This document shows positions 48,601 to 63,600 of a stretch of DNA of 64,000 nt, in pieces. Under the pieces are notes generated by a model. That model was not told where the DNA came from and did no database searches. It was given only the letters and a program-made list of their open reading frames with translations. The stretch is from Membranipora membranacea (taxonomy: Eukaryota; Bryozoa; Gymnolaemata; Cheilostomatida; Membraniporidae), in contig OU612066.1 in NCBI GenBank assembly GCA_914767715.1, positions 37,176,283 through 37,240,282 of the forward strand. The letters are read 5' to 3'. Position 1 is the first letter of the stretch. Every line of letters begins with the position of its first letter. A program made the translations under genes and the position numbers.

Positions 48601-51600
48601 TGTTGCTGACTATTGATGCTTAGATATCTACTTAATTGAGAATGCTCTAGATAGTTATACAAAGGTACACAGCTATTATCATGATATGAACACCTCCTCC
48701 CCTTAGGACTTTTGTGTTTTATACTAAACCATATGTTTTTGGTAAAAACAACAACAGTCGCTAATATAAATGGAATAAAAAATATGGTTGTGTTTAAAAA
48801 AACTTGTTGCAAAATTTACAATAAAGTTTTTAAACAGAGAGCAAACTTGAATCATAGTCCAATCATTTAAATTTTCACCTTATTCATTGAACCTCAGAAA
48901 TCAAGGTTTCTGACAGCTAAAATATTTTGTGTAATGATTCAACACCCAAACCTTTCCAATCATGACAAGGCCACACTCTTTGTAATCACGCTCATATTCC
49001 CTACAGGTGATTACGGTGGAAGTAGCAGCAAGTATGGAGGATATTCAGGAAGTGGATCTCTAGATAGGAGTTATTCCTCCTCATCAGTATCACGACCCCA
49101 GAGGTCATCGAGCGCTGTCGGTCACACTTCAGCGGATAGATACTCACTAAGCAGCAGTAAGGGAGGATATGGATCAGACTATGGAGGGAGTACTATCTCT
49201 GTATCGTCCTCTTATGGTGCTGGTGGTACTGCAGCTGGATACTCAGGGTCAAGGTTGTCTTACTCACATGCTCTCTACCAATAAAAAGCCCGTAATTCAT
49301 AAAAAACATCTGTTAGATGAATATAGATCATCCAAATCTGAATATTTCTTTATTCACAAGCTAATAAGATGATAATAAAACTTGGGCCAAAAGGACCAAG
49401 TGAATCGTTGGTATAATAGTGTCTGATGCAATGTAACAGGTCTCAAGGTCTCTGATATCAAGCATACCATGGGTTTCAGCAAGGAGTAACAGTGTTACTC
49501 CTTGGTTTCAGGTTGTTAATACTTTGTGATTTATATGAAATGTTGTGGTGAAAACCTGTACTCTGTGGGAGTGGAGATGATGATTTTAGCTATAAAACTC
49601 TGTTATCTGACGATGGAGCTCAATTCAATAATAAAGAACATCTAGCTTTCAGCAAGGAGTAACGCTGTTAGTCCTTGCTTTCAGTAAACAATCGGAGAAA
49701 TTTCCAGCGTAGAGGTAGAATTTATTTTGTCTGTGTGGGATTGCCGATCTCAATCACCTCATTGGAATGTTGGGATGTTGTTAGACGTTATACTCCGAGC
49801 TGAAATGTTAAGTGGTTGAGTCAGTTGCTGATTCTGCTGCTGTTTGCTTCAACCACTTAAATTCATCAGTGCGCCTTTTTATTTGGGCAGTTAGGAAAAC
49901 ACTTTGTTGTTTGTAATTCATATTTTATTTAGGGTGGATTCCTTTTTATTTCCGAGATAGGGTAGTATCAGACTCTCCCCTCATTGATCAGTTGTAGAAA
50001 AAGCGAAACATTGCTACCTCTATTTTAAGAGGGTTTATCAAATGAAAGTAGAGTATTTTTATCTCTGGTGCTTCGTTTAGGAAATACTAATGCCTACAGC
50101 TGTTCCACTATAACATGTACCAGTTTCACCTCACTCTACTGACATACTGACGGTCTGTTACCTCTCATCACAAGCAGGCGGCGCTAGATACAGGGCAGCG
50201 GCAGCAGTTCAATACCAGATAATTATAATCACAGACTGCTGCTGGGTACTGATTGATTCATTGGTTATTAGCTATCATCTAATAAAGAATAAATAATTGG
50301 AAAAATATTACTTTCGTACCTGATGTAGAACTGAGGAATGATAGTCCTACAGACCGTCAGGCAGAGGCGGGGGGGGGGGGGGCATGGCTCAGAATAATAC
50401 AGGATTGCCTTCCTGCGTAATATGATTATCAGTCTGAACGGATGCCAGCAAAGAACCCCTACTGGAAAAAATACAAGCTTTGATTTTAATGTTGATATTT
50501 GTTATTTGTTATGTTATACTGTCTTAAAAATTCACCAAATTTTATTTCCACAAATTAATTTTGCTCACTAACTGACACTCACTCACCCAAATTTGCATTA
50601 TATGAGCTCACACCTTAGCTAGCAAGAAAGTTGGTGCTACCTAACATAAAATCACCCAAACTAAACTCTAGCTAATAATTACTCCTCTAGGGAATGAAAT
50701 TTTTTCCTAACCTCTAGATTCAAATCATTATTTTCTTTGCCTGTGGGTGGTCTGTCTAGTTCTTGCTCTTCATGAAGTTACTGTCTAACTCTGTATAGAT
50801 AAACAGGAAACATCCCCTGGATGAACTGTGCACTTTAAAATTGGTACCAATAACCTATATGAGTTAATAAAAGGATCATATATTCTATAGGACCTACCTG
50901 TCCGCTGCAGCTTAGGAAATAATAATGGATTGTAATCATCATTATTTTAATATCAGCGATATAAGTCAAATGAGATATAATGATACAAGCAGTTAGCTTC
51001 CAGGTCAAATTATAGCAGTCTTTTTGCTCAAGGTTGTTTTGTATCCATAAGAAAAGTCAGTGCGATGTGTGTATCGTGCTTGTATTCATCATAATTCATA
51101 AGTATAAATGTTATGAGATGAATTTAGAAAACACTGCTCGTAAAAATAATGTGGGTATTGGTTTTTTTTTAAGCCGAATAGCTAAATGCATAGACAATAA
51201 TCTTTTCGTCGACCATGTTATCAGTCTCTCATTTACATTCGCTCTCTTGTTCTTACATCAGGTATGGAGGCTCATCGTATGTCAGTGGTAGAGAGTCATC
51301 AGTCGACAGGCCATCTTATCTCAGCTCTAGATCTCGGGAGTCCAGTGTGGAACCCTCCTATTCAAGCCGTTACAGTGGTGCTAGGGGAAACAGTACAGAT
51401 AGGGAATATGGGGGATCGTACAGTGCCAGGACCAACAGAATTACCAGGTAGGGAGGAAAACGTGATTCAGTCTTGAGTTGTCTTGTCTAAGGTTTTGTTA
51501 AAATGATGATAATCAATCTAAGTGAATAACTGCAATGGATATTTTTATCCACTCATGTTCTGTTTGAAAATTACCACAGCATTGAGAACTAACAACAACA

Positions 51601-54600
51601 ATTTACTGTTGCTGTGCGTAAAGTAAATAGTTCAAGCTGTAGGGAACCAACTTTCATTAATCGGTAGCAACAATCATCATCCATATTAATTATTTGTTTT
51701 TAAATATAAATTTCAACTGAGTTATAAATAGTATAAACTGTATTTGTGAATGCTTATTAAATATAGTAAACACAAATATTATTATGCACACAATCGGTAC
51801 GGTTGTGACTGAGTCATCCGGGCTTCTCTAGACTCAAGTTTTGCCTTACCTGATTCATTGTTTGTAGCTTTTTAAACTGTTTATTGAAATGAAAATTGAT
51901 ATTTGTTATAATTAATGAAATATAAATATGGACGTCATGCCAGGGTATGCTGACTCATTGCTGAGCCCTCTCAGAAGAAAGCAGGTTCTGATGTGAAAGA
52001 TTTCAATCTCGTTCTGGGCTGACCTTAGGTCTCTATATTTGTTGCTTTAGGGATGTGAGTGGAGGCAGGGGGAGTGACTACACTAGCACTAGGGGTAATG
52101 ATTACAGTTCCAGCTACACCCCTAGATCATCAACAGCGTATGATACAACCAGCACAAGAAGATCTGTCACTAGAGAGGAACCATCAACTAGTTCATATTT
52201 ATCATCTAGAAGAAGCTCTAATGATTATGGGTAGGAGACGCTGATTCTAAGTTCTAAAGCTACCTCGTCACTAAAATAAAATACTTTATTGATAATCGTA
52301 ACTAAAAATGTATAGGGGTGTTAATGCACCCAGGGATTTTTTAATAATGGCGGTAGCGGATTACACAGAATAGTATACAATCATATGTCCTAGCTACTAG
52401 CCAATTTCCTTGAAATTTCAGGGTTGCATGTTGTCTACCCAATGTTTTGTTTATTACTTTAGGTCGAGTGGAAGATCTCGAGAGGAGACGGGTTACAGAG
52501 GAAGTTCAAGGCTCAGAGATGATTCGAGCTCATACACTAGACAGAGGTGAATACATACACATAACTACTAGCAGCTCGTAAAGATTTGTTGAAAGTTTTC
52601 AAATCTAGTAGCAACAAATTAATATGATATGGAAGTTGACTTTTCAAGCTGCTCAGCTGTAGTTTTAGAACAAAGTTGCCAGTTTTAAAATGCTCTAATT
52701 TTGGAAGAGATCTGTTGGGATCTGGAAGATGGGCTCATAGCTTGCTCTCTTTATAGAACTTTGTCAATCCGCACAAAGATAACCTTGTTGTTATTACTTC
52801 TCTTTACAGCCGCAGTAGGCATAGGTAGTACTGCACCGCTCTTTATCACCTTCTGTTTTATTAGATGATATGCTCAGACTGCTTTAACTAACCCAACCAT
52901 GCCTAGCACCTGATACTCAACACTGCCTGGCCCAAAGTATCAGTTACTGGTTATGATCTTCTTAATCCTTCTTTGTTGGGAGTTGTGCCACACCAAGGCA
53001 TAAGAGGACAATTCCTTATAAAATTGAGTGCTCGCTTTTGATAGATGATTAATGTGCTTCAATATTTGCATTGCATTGCACTTTATTTTTATCTGCTAGT
53101 TATTCTACTAACCTCTATGATACCTCCAGTGTAAGAGAGCAAAGGTCAAGTCCGACAAGAACCACACAACAGTCAGACGGTTTGAATACTGAAAGGTATG
53201 ATAAATTCCGAGTTAATTTCACCTGCAAGACTCTAGTTTGATACAAACTAGATGGATGTTCTGTTATCTTCATACAGTACTTCTAGTTCCATTACATAGC
53301 GCAGTTAGGGTTTTATACTCCCCTTTAACAGCTTGACATTTTCATAGATGCGTGCCAGTTTTCCTGAGATAGATTTTCGGCAACTACGTTCTTTCGAGTG
53401 GCTGTGCTGTGACTTAATACTTTCGATGTTTACGTCAGTCAATAGCCTATTCTTCAGCGGGTTGATTCACAAGTTGCCTGTCGCTCACATAGCTGGCCGG
53501 CAAATTTGTTCAAAAAGTAAAAGTTTATTCCTTACGAAGTGTTAAGGCAACTCCATCTTAACAACTACAAATCTTAATCATGAGGCCAACAATACATCCG
53601 TATTCCTGGTGCATATTTCACATTATTTCAGTGATTGAGTTTCAGTATTTTATTTGACTGTTCTGTGTGATGATAGGCCTTACAGCAGCAGACACTTGAG
53701 TAGTAGCAGTGTGAATACTGATACAGATAATCTTGATCAGAAGTCTATAACTAGTGACGCTGACTCTATCAAAGCTGCCGCTGACAGGGCATCGTAAGTA
53801 ATCACATCTTTACTTTAGATCTTCTCAAACCTCAAGTTTGAAAACTTTAACTTTAAGTAACTGTATTACAGGATAAGTGTTTTTATTAGATGTGTGGTTA
53901 GTAATGATGTACCAAGCTGTACAAATGTAAAGAACCTTAAATGACTTGTGTCCTCCTGTTCAATACATGTGATGAAAGCTTATAATAAGCTACGTATATT
54001 ACAAATGCGGCAAAGTAACAGAGCTAAGTGCTGGGAGTTCAAAGTCAATCAGGTCTGTCATAGAGATTTCGGGGAGACATTAGATTGTTGGACTGTAGCA
54101 GGTATATCTAGTTAAAGTTCTGACTCAAGTGTAGTCTTTATTTGTTGGAATTCTTATTTTCCCGTATTGATGTTTTTTTTAATTTGTCTATCCAATTGAT
54201 GATCCTGTCTATATTATTTTGTAGAAGACTGAAGTGAGCTTATATGTTAACTTAATGCTGCTCTGCATGTCCTCATTAACCCCACCCGCCATCAGTGTGT
54301 ATAATACGCTCAGCTGACTCCATTATTGTTGCTCTGCTGGCTATTTAAGTTGTCAAAAATATTGAACACCCTAATCTCACTCCCTATAAATATAACCACC
54401 AATACGATCTTGCAAATACCCTTCTTCCATTATAACATGTCATCTGTCATTGATATACCTCTGTTTACATTGTCCGTATACATTATACACAAGTATCATA
54501 TACTGATATCATACCTCTGCTTCCGCCTTGAATATTAAGTTTTGATTATTAAGGTGCTGACACATGGAGACTTATGTTGCCTTATACATTGTACTTGTGA

Positions 54601-57600
54601 CTAAAAATACTTTGAAATACTTCCAGGCCTCCTCTTCCAACAAAGTCGTCCCAATCTACTCCTACATCCAGAACTGACCGATACAGTAGTTATAGTAGGT
54701 ATGATGAGCAAAAAACTCCAAATACTCCATCCAGCAGCCGGTATTCCACAGAAAGAAAACCTGATAATGAGCGAGAGCAGAAAACTAGCAGGTCTACATG
54801 GAGAAGTCGTCTGTACGGTGATTCAGATCTTGATACAGGTAATTCTGGTGAACAGTCCGGGAACCTAAGAAGAGAGAGGGATTTATAGCTTGATTTTCTC
54901 TTTGCTCAGAATCACTGTTTTTCGTCTTTCAAATACAAGTTTCATGATTGAGTGAGCAACTTGAAAGTGAGATCTTCTTCCCTCAGTAAAAAACTATCAA
55001 TTATCATCATTGCAAATTTTAAAAGAGATGGTGGGTCAAGAAATATGATTTCAATTTTTTTTATAGAAATATAGCATTTGTTTTGTTCAAGAAAACTTTT
55101 CATATTGAGTATACGCTGTTGACGTGTTACTTGCATATCAATTCATAAACTATGCAATCATTAGGTGGTAGCAGCACACGCCGGAAAGATAGAACCACTA
55201 GTAGTTATACCTCCCCCTACTCATCAGGCCGCAGAGACAGAGGGAATTATAGTACGACTGCAGGGGAGACAACTGATGATAATGATACTCACACCAGCTA
55301 TACCAGAGAGCAGAGAAGAGCAGCACTGAGAAAACAAAATCAAGGGGATATATCCACCACAGCGGCTGGTGAGTGATTATATAGATTAGATTAGATATGT
55401 ATTTTCTCAGAGAAAGTTGACCTGATTCTGTGATATGATGGTACATGATTGAAAGCAGGTATATCAGTGTATACTTGATTGTGTGCTAAGAAAAGTTAGG
55501 GCATCATTAGAAGATAGTGTCTGTCTATTTTCAACCTGGTTATCGGATACTCAGTCTGTTCTCACTGAAAACATGAAAAACAATCTGACATCTTCGGTTG
55601 ATATAAAAACAAGAAAAAAATATCTCATTCATTCACAAAAAAGGAACTTGTTTACAAATAAAAACATCAATTAGTTATGACAAATGATAGAAGGCTTGAT
55701 ACCTTAAAACGGCATCGCTGTAGGAGCTATTCAAGCTGACTTGCTGCTCTGAAGTCAGAGTCAATATTTATCATGATTTTATGATCATGATTCAAGCACA
55801 ATTAAGTGCCAATTGCAGATGAGACATCAAACACTAAACCCAGCAAGGCTTACATGAGCCTCAGCCCTGGACTATTTTGCTTCAGTATGTGTAGAACATG
55901 ATGTTCCTCAGACCGATTTGCTAGCGATGAATGATCTGATACATATTTAATAGCCGTTGGATTGCCGAGTTTAGCAGTTTTATGTTTTGTTAGGATATTA
56001 GCATTAGCCTCAGTGTAAGCGATCAGACCTGCTAGTATTAATCACTCATACTGCCCAGCTCATTAATTAAGTCCTCTGTACAATAGTAATTAATAAGTTT
56101 GCTCATCATGGCAATGATATATATCCATACTCTGTGATATAGATATTTACTCTGTGATACTACTAAACAACTCTAACTTCAATATCAAGGCAGCAGGTTG
56201 GGCTATCTAGTTGCTAGCTTTGAGCGGCTGTATTTCGAGAGATTTGCGGCACTTTTGTATCATGCTGAAAACATTATGGAACATTGTGTCATACTTGTCA
56301 AGAGGTATGCTGATTACTTGTTAGATTTATACCAGTTTGCATGATTTTATATACAGTGTGTCAGACTGTGATTGTATCTTAATGCTTACACATTTTCTAC
56401 AAAAAGCGAAAAGCGAAAGTATTTCAGACAAGTGACTGCGCTATCTTGCAGTCTGTTGGAAAGGAAATTTTTTTAATCTAGAGAAAAGCCAAACTGTAAA
56501 GCATATTGATCATTCATCTTACACTGTTGTCTGTTTTAAAGGCACAACTGAGGTGTCAGAGCCAAAGGCTGAGAAACCTAAGCGTCATCTACACACAAGA
56601 CACAGGAGGCGCTACAATGACCCCGCAGAGTCCTCCTCAGATGAAGATACTGCAGTTGTTGATACTAAGGCTACATCCAGACTTCAGGCCAGAACTCCTT
56701 CCTCAGATCTGGAGGATAATGATCTCAGCAGGAATAACAGGTTAGTCATGGTGATGATCTGTTCAAGAAAGAGGACATATTATAATTTCAACGAAGCGTA
56801 TTGAAGAGTATCCCACAATGCAATTTTCTGGAATTCCCAGAGATATGGAGTGACCATAATTATAAGAGTTTGCTGCTCGCCTTTGGATAACAAGGGTAAT
56901 TTTAGTAGCCCTGTTTCTTTCTGAAGTATTTTGCAGCTTGACACTTCGTATGAACCTGAAGGTGTTAAGAGCTACCAAAATAACTATCTGTAAAATCCTT
57001 CAAAATGAGCAAGGGCGGCCAACGGTCTCGTTCCCAAACAGCTTACTGCTTGCTAGACCTATACATCTCCTCACAAACCTGAGCACCATTTAATCATATG
57101 AGGCTCTCTGATGACGATTCCAGGGTCTAGTACAGTAAATGGGTCAGCTACAGATTTACTGAGCTTCATAAATGATTTTTTTGTAGATTACGTTATCTCT
57201 GGTTCTTCAATCATGAACATGAGAAAGTCATCAAATTCTCTTTACTCTCGTTAGACATGCAGTATAAAACCTCTCATTGACCTCACCTTAGCAGTGTTAC
57301 TAGTTTGGCCTCCTGGCATATCCGACCCTCATTATCCTAATTAGCTTTTGTTGTGATTGTTATATTTAGTGCACATAAGGGGTAAGTTATAGTTGTGTTC
57401 ATATTTTTCTCTCCACCCGCCCGTTAAATACCTCAATAAGTCTAATTTAGAAAAAAATAACAATTATATCCTCTCTTTTCATAGAACTTTTGCATCACAA
57501 CTTTTTTATGCCCAAATTATTAATCGAAAATTTTTCTCTCTTCTCTCAGAACTTATCCAGTATTAAAAAATCTTTCTGGTTCGAAATTGATGTCAGGTAA

Positions 57601-60600
57601 CTCTGTATAATTCTGGTATTCTGTTTCCAGGTCGGGGTCACATGATACATTATTAAATGCTGGTACAGAGTTGTCTACTTCTCTTACTATAAATAATGAT
57701 GATAGGAAAAATGTTGAGGACGAACAGACAGCTTTGTACACTAAACGTACAAGTCTCACCACCAAACTACAACCTCTCTCTAACAATGGTATGTGGAGAT
57801 CACAGATCAGTAAACCATCCTGTTAGGAAGTTACCTTTCCTTGTCCGCCCTCCCATCCCATGATATGATATACTGATTATATCTCTCAGGAGAGTCAGAG
57901 AAATTTCCTTATACTGGTTGTGAAAACAGGGAGTGGTTTTATTTCTCTTGATGACAAGATAATATACAAATATATCTCTACTGGATGTTGTTTTCTTGTG
58001 GGTGGTTCAAAATTAAGGGTGTCATCTATTTTTACAATATAAACAAATATATGTGAAAGAAGGATTCAAATGAAAGCAGGTCAAACCTGTTGTCAGAATA
58101 AATAATTTGAAGTGATTGTCACATTGAGGTTTAGGGCAACGCGTTTTTTTTTCACTGATTAGTGACAGTAACCAGATAATCTATATACACAAGGGAAATA
58201 TAATTGGTGTCACTCTCCGGCTAATTCTGTGTCAAGCAATTAGAAATAAGCCCAAAATAAGTCAAATATTTATTTTTAATCAAAGATTCAACGACGGGCA
58301 CAGCCAGTAGTAACACGATAGTAGAGAAGAGTATAGCTAAAGTTAGAGCCTGGCAGGAGAGACTAGCTGGGGCTTCTGATGAAGAGGCTGCATCTCCTAA
58401 CACTCATATACGCCTCTGTAAGTATATACATCTCTGTAAGTATATACCTCTCTGTTAGTATATACGCCTCTGTAAGTTTATACTCCTCTGTATGTATATA
58501 CGCCTCTGTAAGTATATACTCCTCTATAACTATACACATATCAAATCAATAGCCTGCAGAATGGTCCAATGTTTGGTTTGAAGGTATTTATATCAAGAAG
58601 ATTGCACATTGTGCCAGCGAGTTGACTAAACTTTTAATTGCGTATAATGTGTGTTCTTTTCTCGGCAAGCAGTTAGCATGAGTATTTTCTATTGAGTCAT
58701 ATAAACCCTGCTTGAATAATTGGCCCCTCAGCATTTCAGTTTGGCTAAGTTTGGTTCTATGGTACTATTTGATTGGGTTTATTTTAAATTTTCCATCACA
58801 CCACATTGTTACAATTTCCATCATTTTGCCTACAGCAAAAAGTAGGAGTTCTAGTTTCGATATATTAGACGGGGGAGACGGAGAATTAAAATCAGCCTCA
58901 TGTGATGGTCTGGATACTCAGAGTAAATCTAGTGCTGATATTCTCGATGACTCATCTAAAGTGTCAAGAAAGTGAGTATTAAAATCAAGTTCTGATATGT
59001 GCTATGGTCTGAATTAGGGGGGGGCTTTCTGAGTACCTTAATAGAATGGAAAACTTTATCTCATCACATAACAATTCATTACTACAAAGGACAAAGCACC
59101 TCAACTCAACACTCAAGTTCACTGATTATAATTTCCTACCAGTCCTGATAATATTGTTGTTGGCAGAGGTTGTCTATAACTGTTGCGTACCCTTCGTGGG
59201 AAGCATATCAATCATCAGCTATCACTGCTGCCTGCAGATCTAACTGTGTCCAACATTCAGTAGTTATTTCGTCGCCTGATTTAATAATCCTGAATGAGTT
59301 ATCAAAACATTGTAAATAAGGAGATAACTCCAGATTGCACAGTAAATTTTAATTAATAATCTGCTCTGTTTCTGTTTACTTACTACATAAGTTTGAAATT
59401 TCATAAGAATATATGTTCTAAAAATGTTAAAATCCTGGAGGTCACAATATTCCATGATTTATACCCACTGATATGTTTGTGTTTTGCAGGAAGATAAAGA
59501 AGAGAAGATCTCGAGAAGATATGCTGTCTAACAGCAGCGGCAGCAGCAGGAGAAAGAAGAAAGAGAAAGATAAACCTGTCAATAAAGACTTTCGTAAATC
59601 TAACCTCAACAAAACCGATACTTCAGGTGAATATGTCATTGATGTGTTGCACTGAGTTAGGTTGCTGTGTTGGGCATGATATTGGCAATCAAAAGAGAAG
59701 AAAAATTTGTTTACCTGTCTTGTTCTACAAACCAAATTCGCAGCTTACAGTATTGAGTAAGATACTTGATGTAATTTGAAATCCCTCCATTTTCCTAGTT
59801 TCCCTGTTTTGGTATTTTGTATTCATAGGGTTTGACAATGAATCGTGAATCCCCATTATATTTCTACAGCTGTTATCAACAATTCATGTGTGGTTTTACA
59901 GGGATAAAATGTTATTATGATGGAGAGGATGTAACACACTTAGTTAAGTTGTCTCCCTCGAGTAGCGGCGATAAACTAGCCCAAGAACTTAGTCAAATTC
60001 TACCTCTAGTAGTCAAAGATAAACAAGAGTTTACACCGGCGTCTGAGATCAAGCAAGACGCAGGTTAGTGATTTAAAGATGCGTGATGTCAACGGGAAAG
60101 TCTTATCATTATTATATCCAATCAACCTTCAATCTTACATTCGATCGTATCAACCATTAGGTTTAGCAAAATCCACAGATTTCTCCCTAGGAGTACTCAA
60201 AAGCATCGTTGTTAAAAGGAAGAAAATGGGTATCATCAAAATATTGACTGACAATTTGTGAGTTAAGAAAATGCTTACATTTATGTTTCATTTACAATAA
60301 CTGAGCCATGTGATAATATTGAATATATCTCTTTTCAGAAGAAGACTCACAAGATATGCTTGCAAAAGACTCTCCAATGCACATCAGGAAACCAACCATG
60401 CCATTTGCATCTTCTTTTGAGAGTGCTGAGATTAAATCCTTTGACAGTAGTAGCACCAATTCTCCAGAACTTCCAGTAAAATCACCCACTCATCATGTGT
60501 ATATCCCCCCAGTAGAGGAAAGGGAAAGCCCAGAGGGTGCAAGTCTTCCCGACAATGACTGTATGTCAGTCAGCATCAACTCTCAACTCAGCAACTCCAA

Positions 60601-63600
60601 TCAGATGAAGAAAAGCAACTCTACAGATCTTCTCAAACAAACTGTCAGTAATGACTTCATGACTCAAAGCCTGCCTGTATTCCCATCTGACTTTGATGAT
60701 TTCCAGTCATTGGAAAAATTGGACATGTCCATAAAATCACTAGAGCAGCAAATCAATGCAGCGGGCGAAGATGAAGATAGCTTCTACGAGGCAAGGGATA
60801 CAACATCAAAAAGAAGTAGCCGAATATCTGCTAAGGAAATGCTTTCAAGCTCCTGCGAGGATTTGTCTGCAAGCAGTTACGCCACACCCAATATGCATTT
60901 TGTCGATCAGAAGGATGACCTTGTGGCTTTAGAGCAGACTGTTGTAGGAGTCGATGTTATCACATCAGAGCCGGTGGTACCGTCAGCTGATGAGGATACA
61001 GACTATCAGGAGGCTGAGGAGAACGAGGAGGACGTCTGGGAATGTGGTGAGATTAATGGAGAGAACTCTCATGATGAGGAGGTAGAAAAGGAGCATCGTG
61101 ACCTGAAAAGATATTATTCTAACGACGAGATCTTGCCTATCATACAGGTTAACGAACTGGTTGTTCCAGAATCAGTGAAGCTACAAGAGACACCCGGTAA
61201 CATGCTCTCTACTCAAGAACCTCATCAAAGACCTGAACAGGCGGAACCACATCACCTGATCTACGCCAGGACTTTGTTCCACCCACTTTACGCAACAGAG
61301 ATGAATGAACAGAAAGATGTTGATTGGATAAATGCCGAATCATTATCTTTATCAAATGACTTTGAATCTTCTGTTGCTATTGAGCCACCAACAACTCTAG
61401 AAATGATTGATAAACCAAGACTTTTAGTCAAATCATTAGAGAAGGCAGCAGAATTACCAGCAGCCAATGAGAGGAGGTGCTTTGCTGGTCGCCATATTGA
61501 CCTGACAGTTATGGAGGCTGGCACTTTAATTGACCCTCTCGCTGTACATGAGGTGCCAGATTTGAGTGAGATCGTCACAGGAGAATATGTTCTCGATGAT
61601 GAATTGCCTGATGTAATCGATGAGAGAATCCAGCAGGCTGAAGAAATTGATTTGCTCACCAAACTAGTTGAAGCCTGGTCGTTAGTAGCGCACCAAGCTA
61701 CAAAGAAATACGTCTCCATCGTGGAAAGGAAACAGGAGCCTAAAGATGTTCAAATTTGGCCCAAATCGGATTCAATCACCACAGTACAAGAGCTGCCGGA
61801 GGTACCATATGAGACAAGTCAGCGACTGTCTGGGGTCTGTGGGCCTAAGCTATCAACAGAACCTAAAGTGAGGTTTGATAACTGTGCTAAGTTTCAAATG
61901 GATGCCTTTAATTGCGGAGAGCTGTGGAAGGAGGGAGATATCTGTGAAGTGTATGTAGAGCTCCACTCAGCAGAGAGAAAACAACTCTATTACCGAGCAA
62001 CAGAACTACCAAAACACCAGATGGTGAGATATGACCACACACAAGTCTCAAAAATAGAGGTCTACATACGAGGGACTGCAGACGAGGCAGAGCTGCTAGC
62101 AATGCAGGCCGCACCTTCATTTTTGACACTTAAATATGCCAACATACTGGAGACCTTGACTGAGGTACCGCGCCACATTACAGTGCAATATTATGAGTTA
62201 GATCAGACAGCCAAAGTAGAATTAGAGAAAGTTACATCCTCTAGAATATACCACAAACCTGTACATAACTGGATTTATAAGCACCAAGTGAAAATTTACG
62301 ATGCCAAAGAGTTACCACCTACCAAGAAACTAGCTAGGAAGACATCTGGTGATTCAATAAAACCGGCTCCAGCTGCTGAGATTGTGCCTGATGAGGGTCA
62401 AAAACAGACGCGGTCTGAGGCTATCAGAGAGAAAGTTACCATTGAGTCTCAGAAGATGTTTGGTCAATTAAAGAAACAAACTTCTGTAGTGGAGCCACAA
62501 ATAGCAGTGGCTAAACCAAAAGAACAAACCGTTTTTATGAAGTCTAAGCTTTCAAGAACAACGAGTGATGACAATAAGCAATCTAGTTTCCATAAGTTCC
62601 AATCATCACAACAGAAGTCCGAAACCATTCAGGTAGATAAAGATCAAGATAGAGAAGTGCGGAGGAAAGCCAAACTGGAGGCTGCAGAGAGAGAAGTACA
62701 GGAGCATGCTAAGAGACGAGAGCAGCAGAGGCAGCAGCAGGCAGAGGAGAGAAGGAAGCAGCATGAGGAGAGAGAAGCTCAGAAGGCAGCCGTAAGGGCT
62801 GATGCTCAACGTAAACTCAAAGACAGGTTTGAAAAGCAACATAAGACCGCAGAACTACCAACAATACAGAAGCCAGCAGGTCCGAGCAGGGTTGATCTGG
62901 CTGGTCAGCGGGAGGAAGAGCAGGCAAGAAAACGAAAGGAGAGAGAGGATAGAAAGAAAGAACAGATGGCTCAGTTAGACAGACAGCTTGAGGAGCAGAG
63001 TAAACAGAAAGAGTTAGAGAGACAGAAGGCCGCTGAGGAGAGGAAAAAACAGGACCAGGAAAGGGAGGCAGTAAGAGCTGCTGAGAGACTCGCTGCTCAG
63101 AAGAAGATGAAAGAGAAATTTGAAGCAAATGAGAGACAATCGAGAGAGCAGAAAGAGGCATGGGAGAGTCAACAGAGGGCTAAACAGGACGCTGCCAAAC
63201 AGAGAGCTGCAGAAGAGAAGGCTAGACAGGAAGCAGCAAGACAGAAAGCTGAAGAGGAGAAGGCGTTACAGGCGGAGAAGATCAGACAGAAGGCTCAAGA
63301 GGCTGATAAGAAGGTGGCAGAGTATATAGAGCAGACTAATAAACTGAAGACTGCAAGTCGCCTTGCTATATCAGCTCCTGATCTGAGGCTAGATAAGAGA
63401 GGCAGTAATGACAGGCTGAGACTGAACGAGAATGTGACAAGCCTGGATCAGATATCAGATGTAAGTGATGATGACTCGTCATGTACCGATCAGTCAGTAG
63501 CTAGTGATACGCCGTATGACTCTGACAGTTCAGCTGGGTCATCAAACAGAAGGTCCAGTATGTACAGGTGAGTTGGCTCAATTGGATAATATAAATTTAA

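Noticed and set aside
61288-61719. 143-codon minus-strand open frame, and others opposite the 3.2-kb exon
   Set aside because: Shadow of the real plus-strand coding exon; composition mirrors it.
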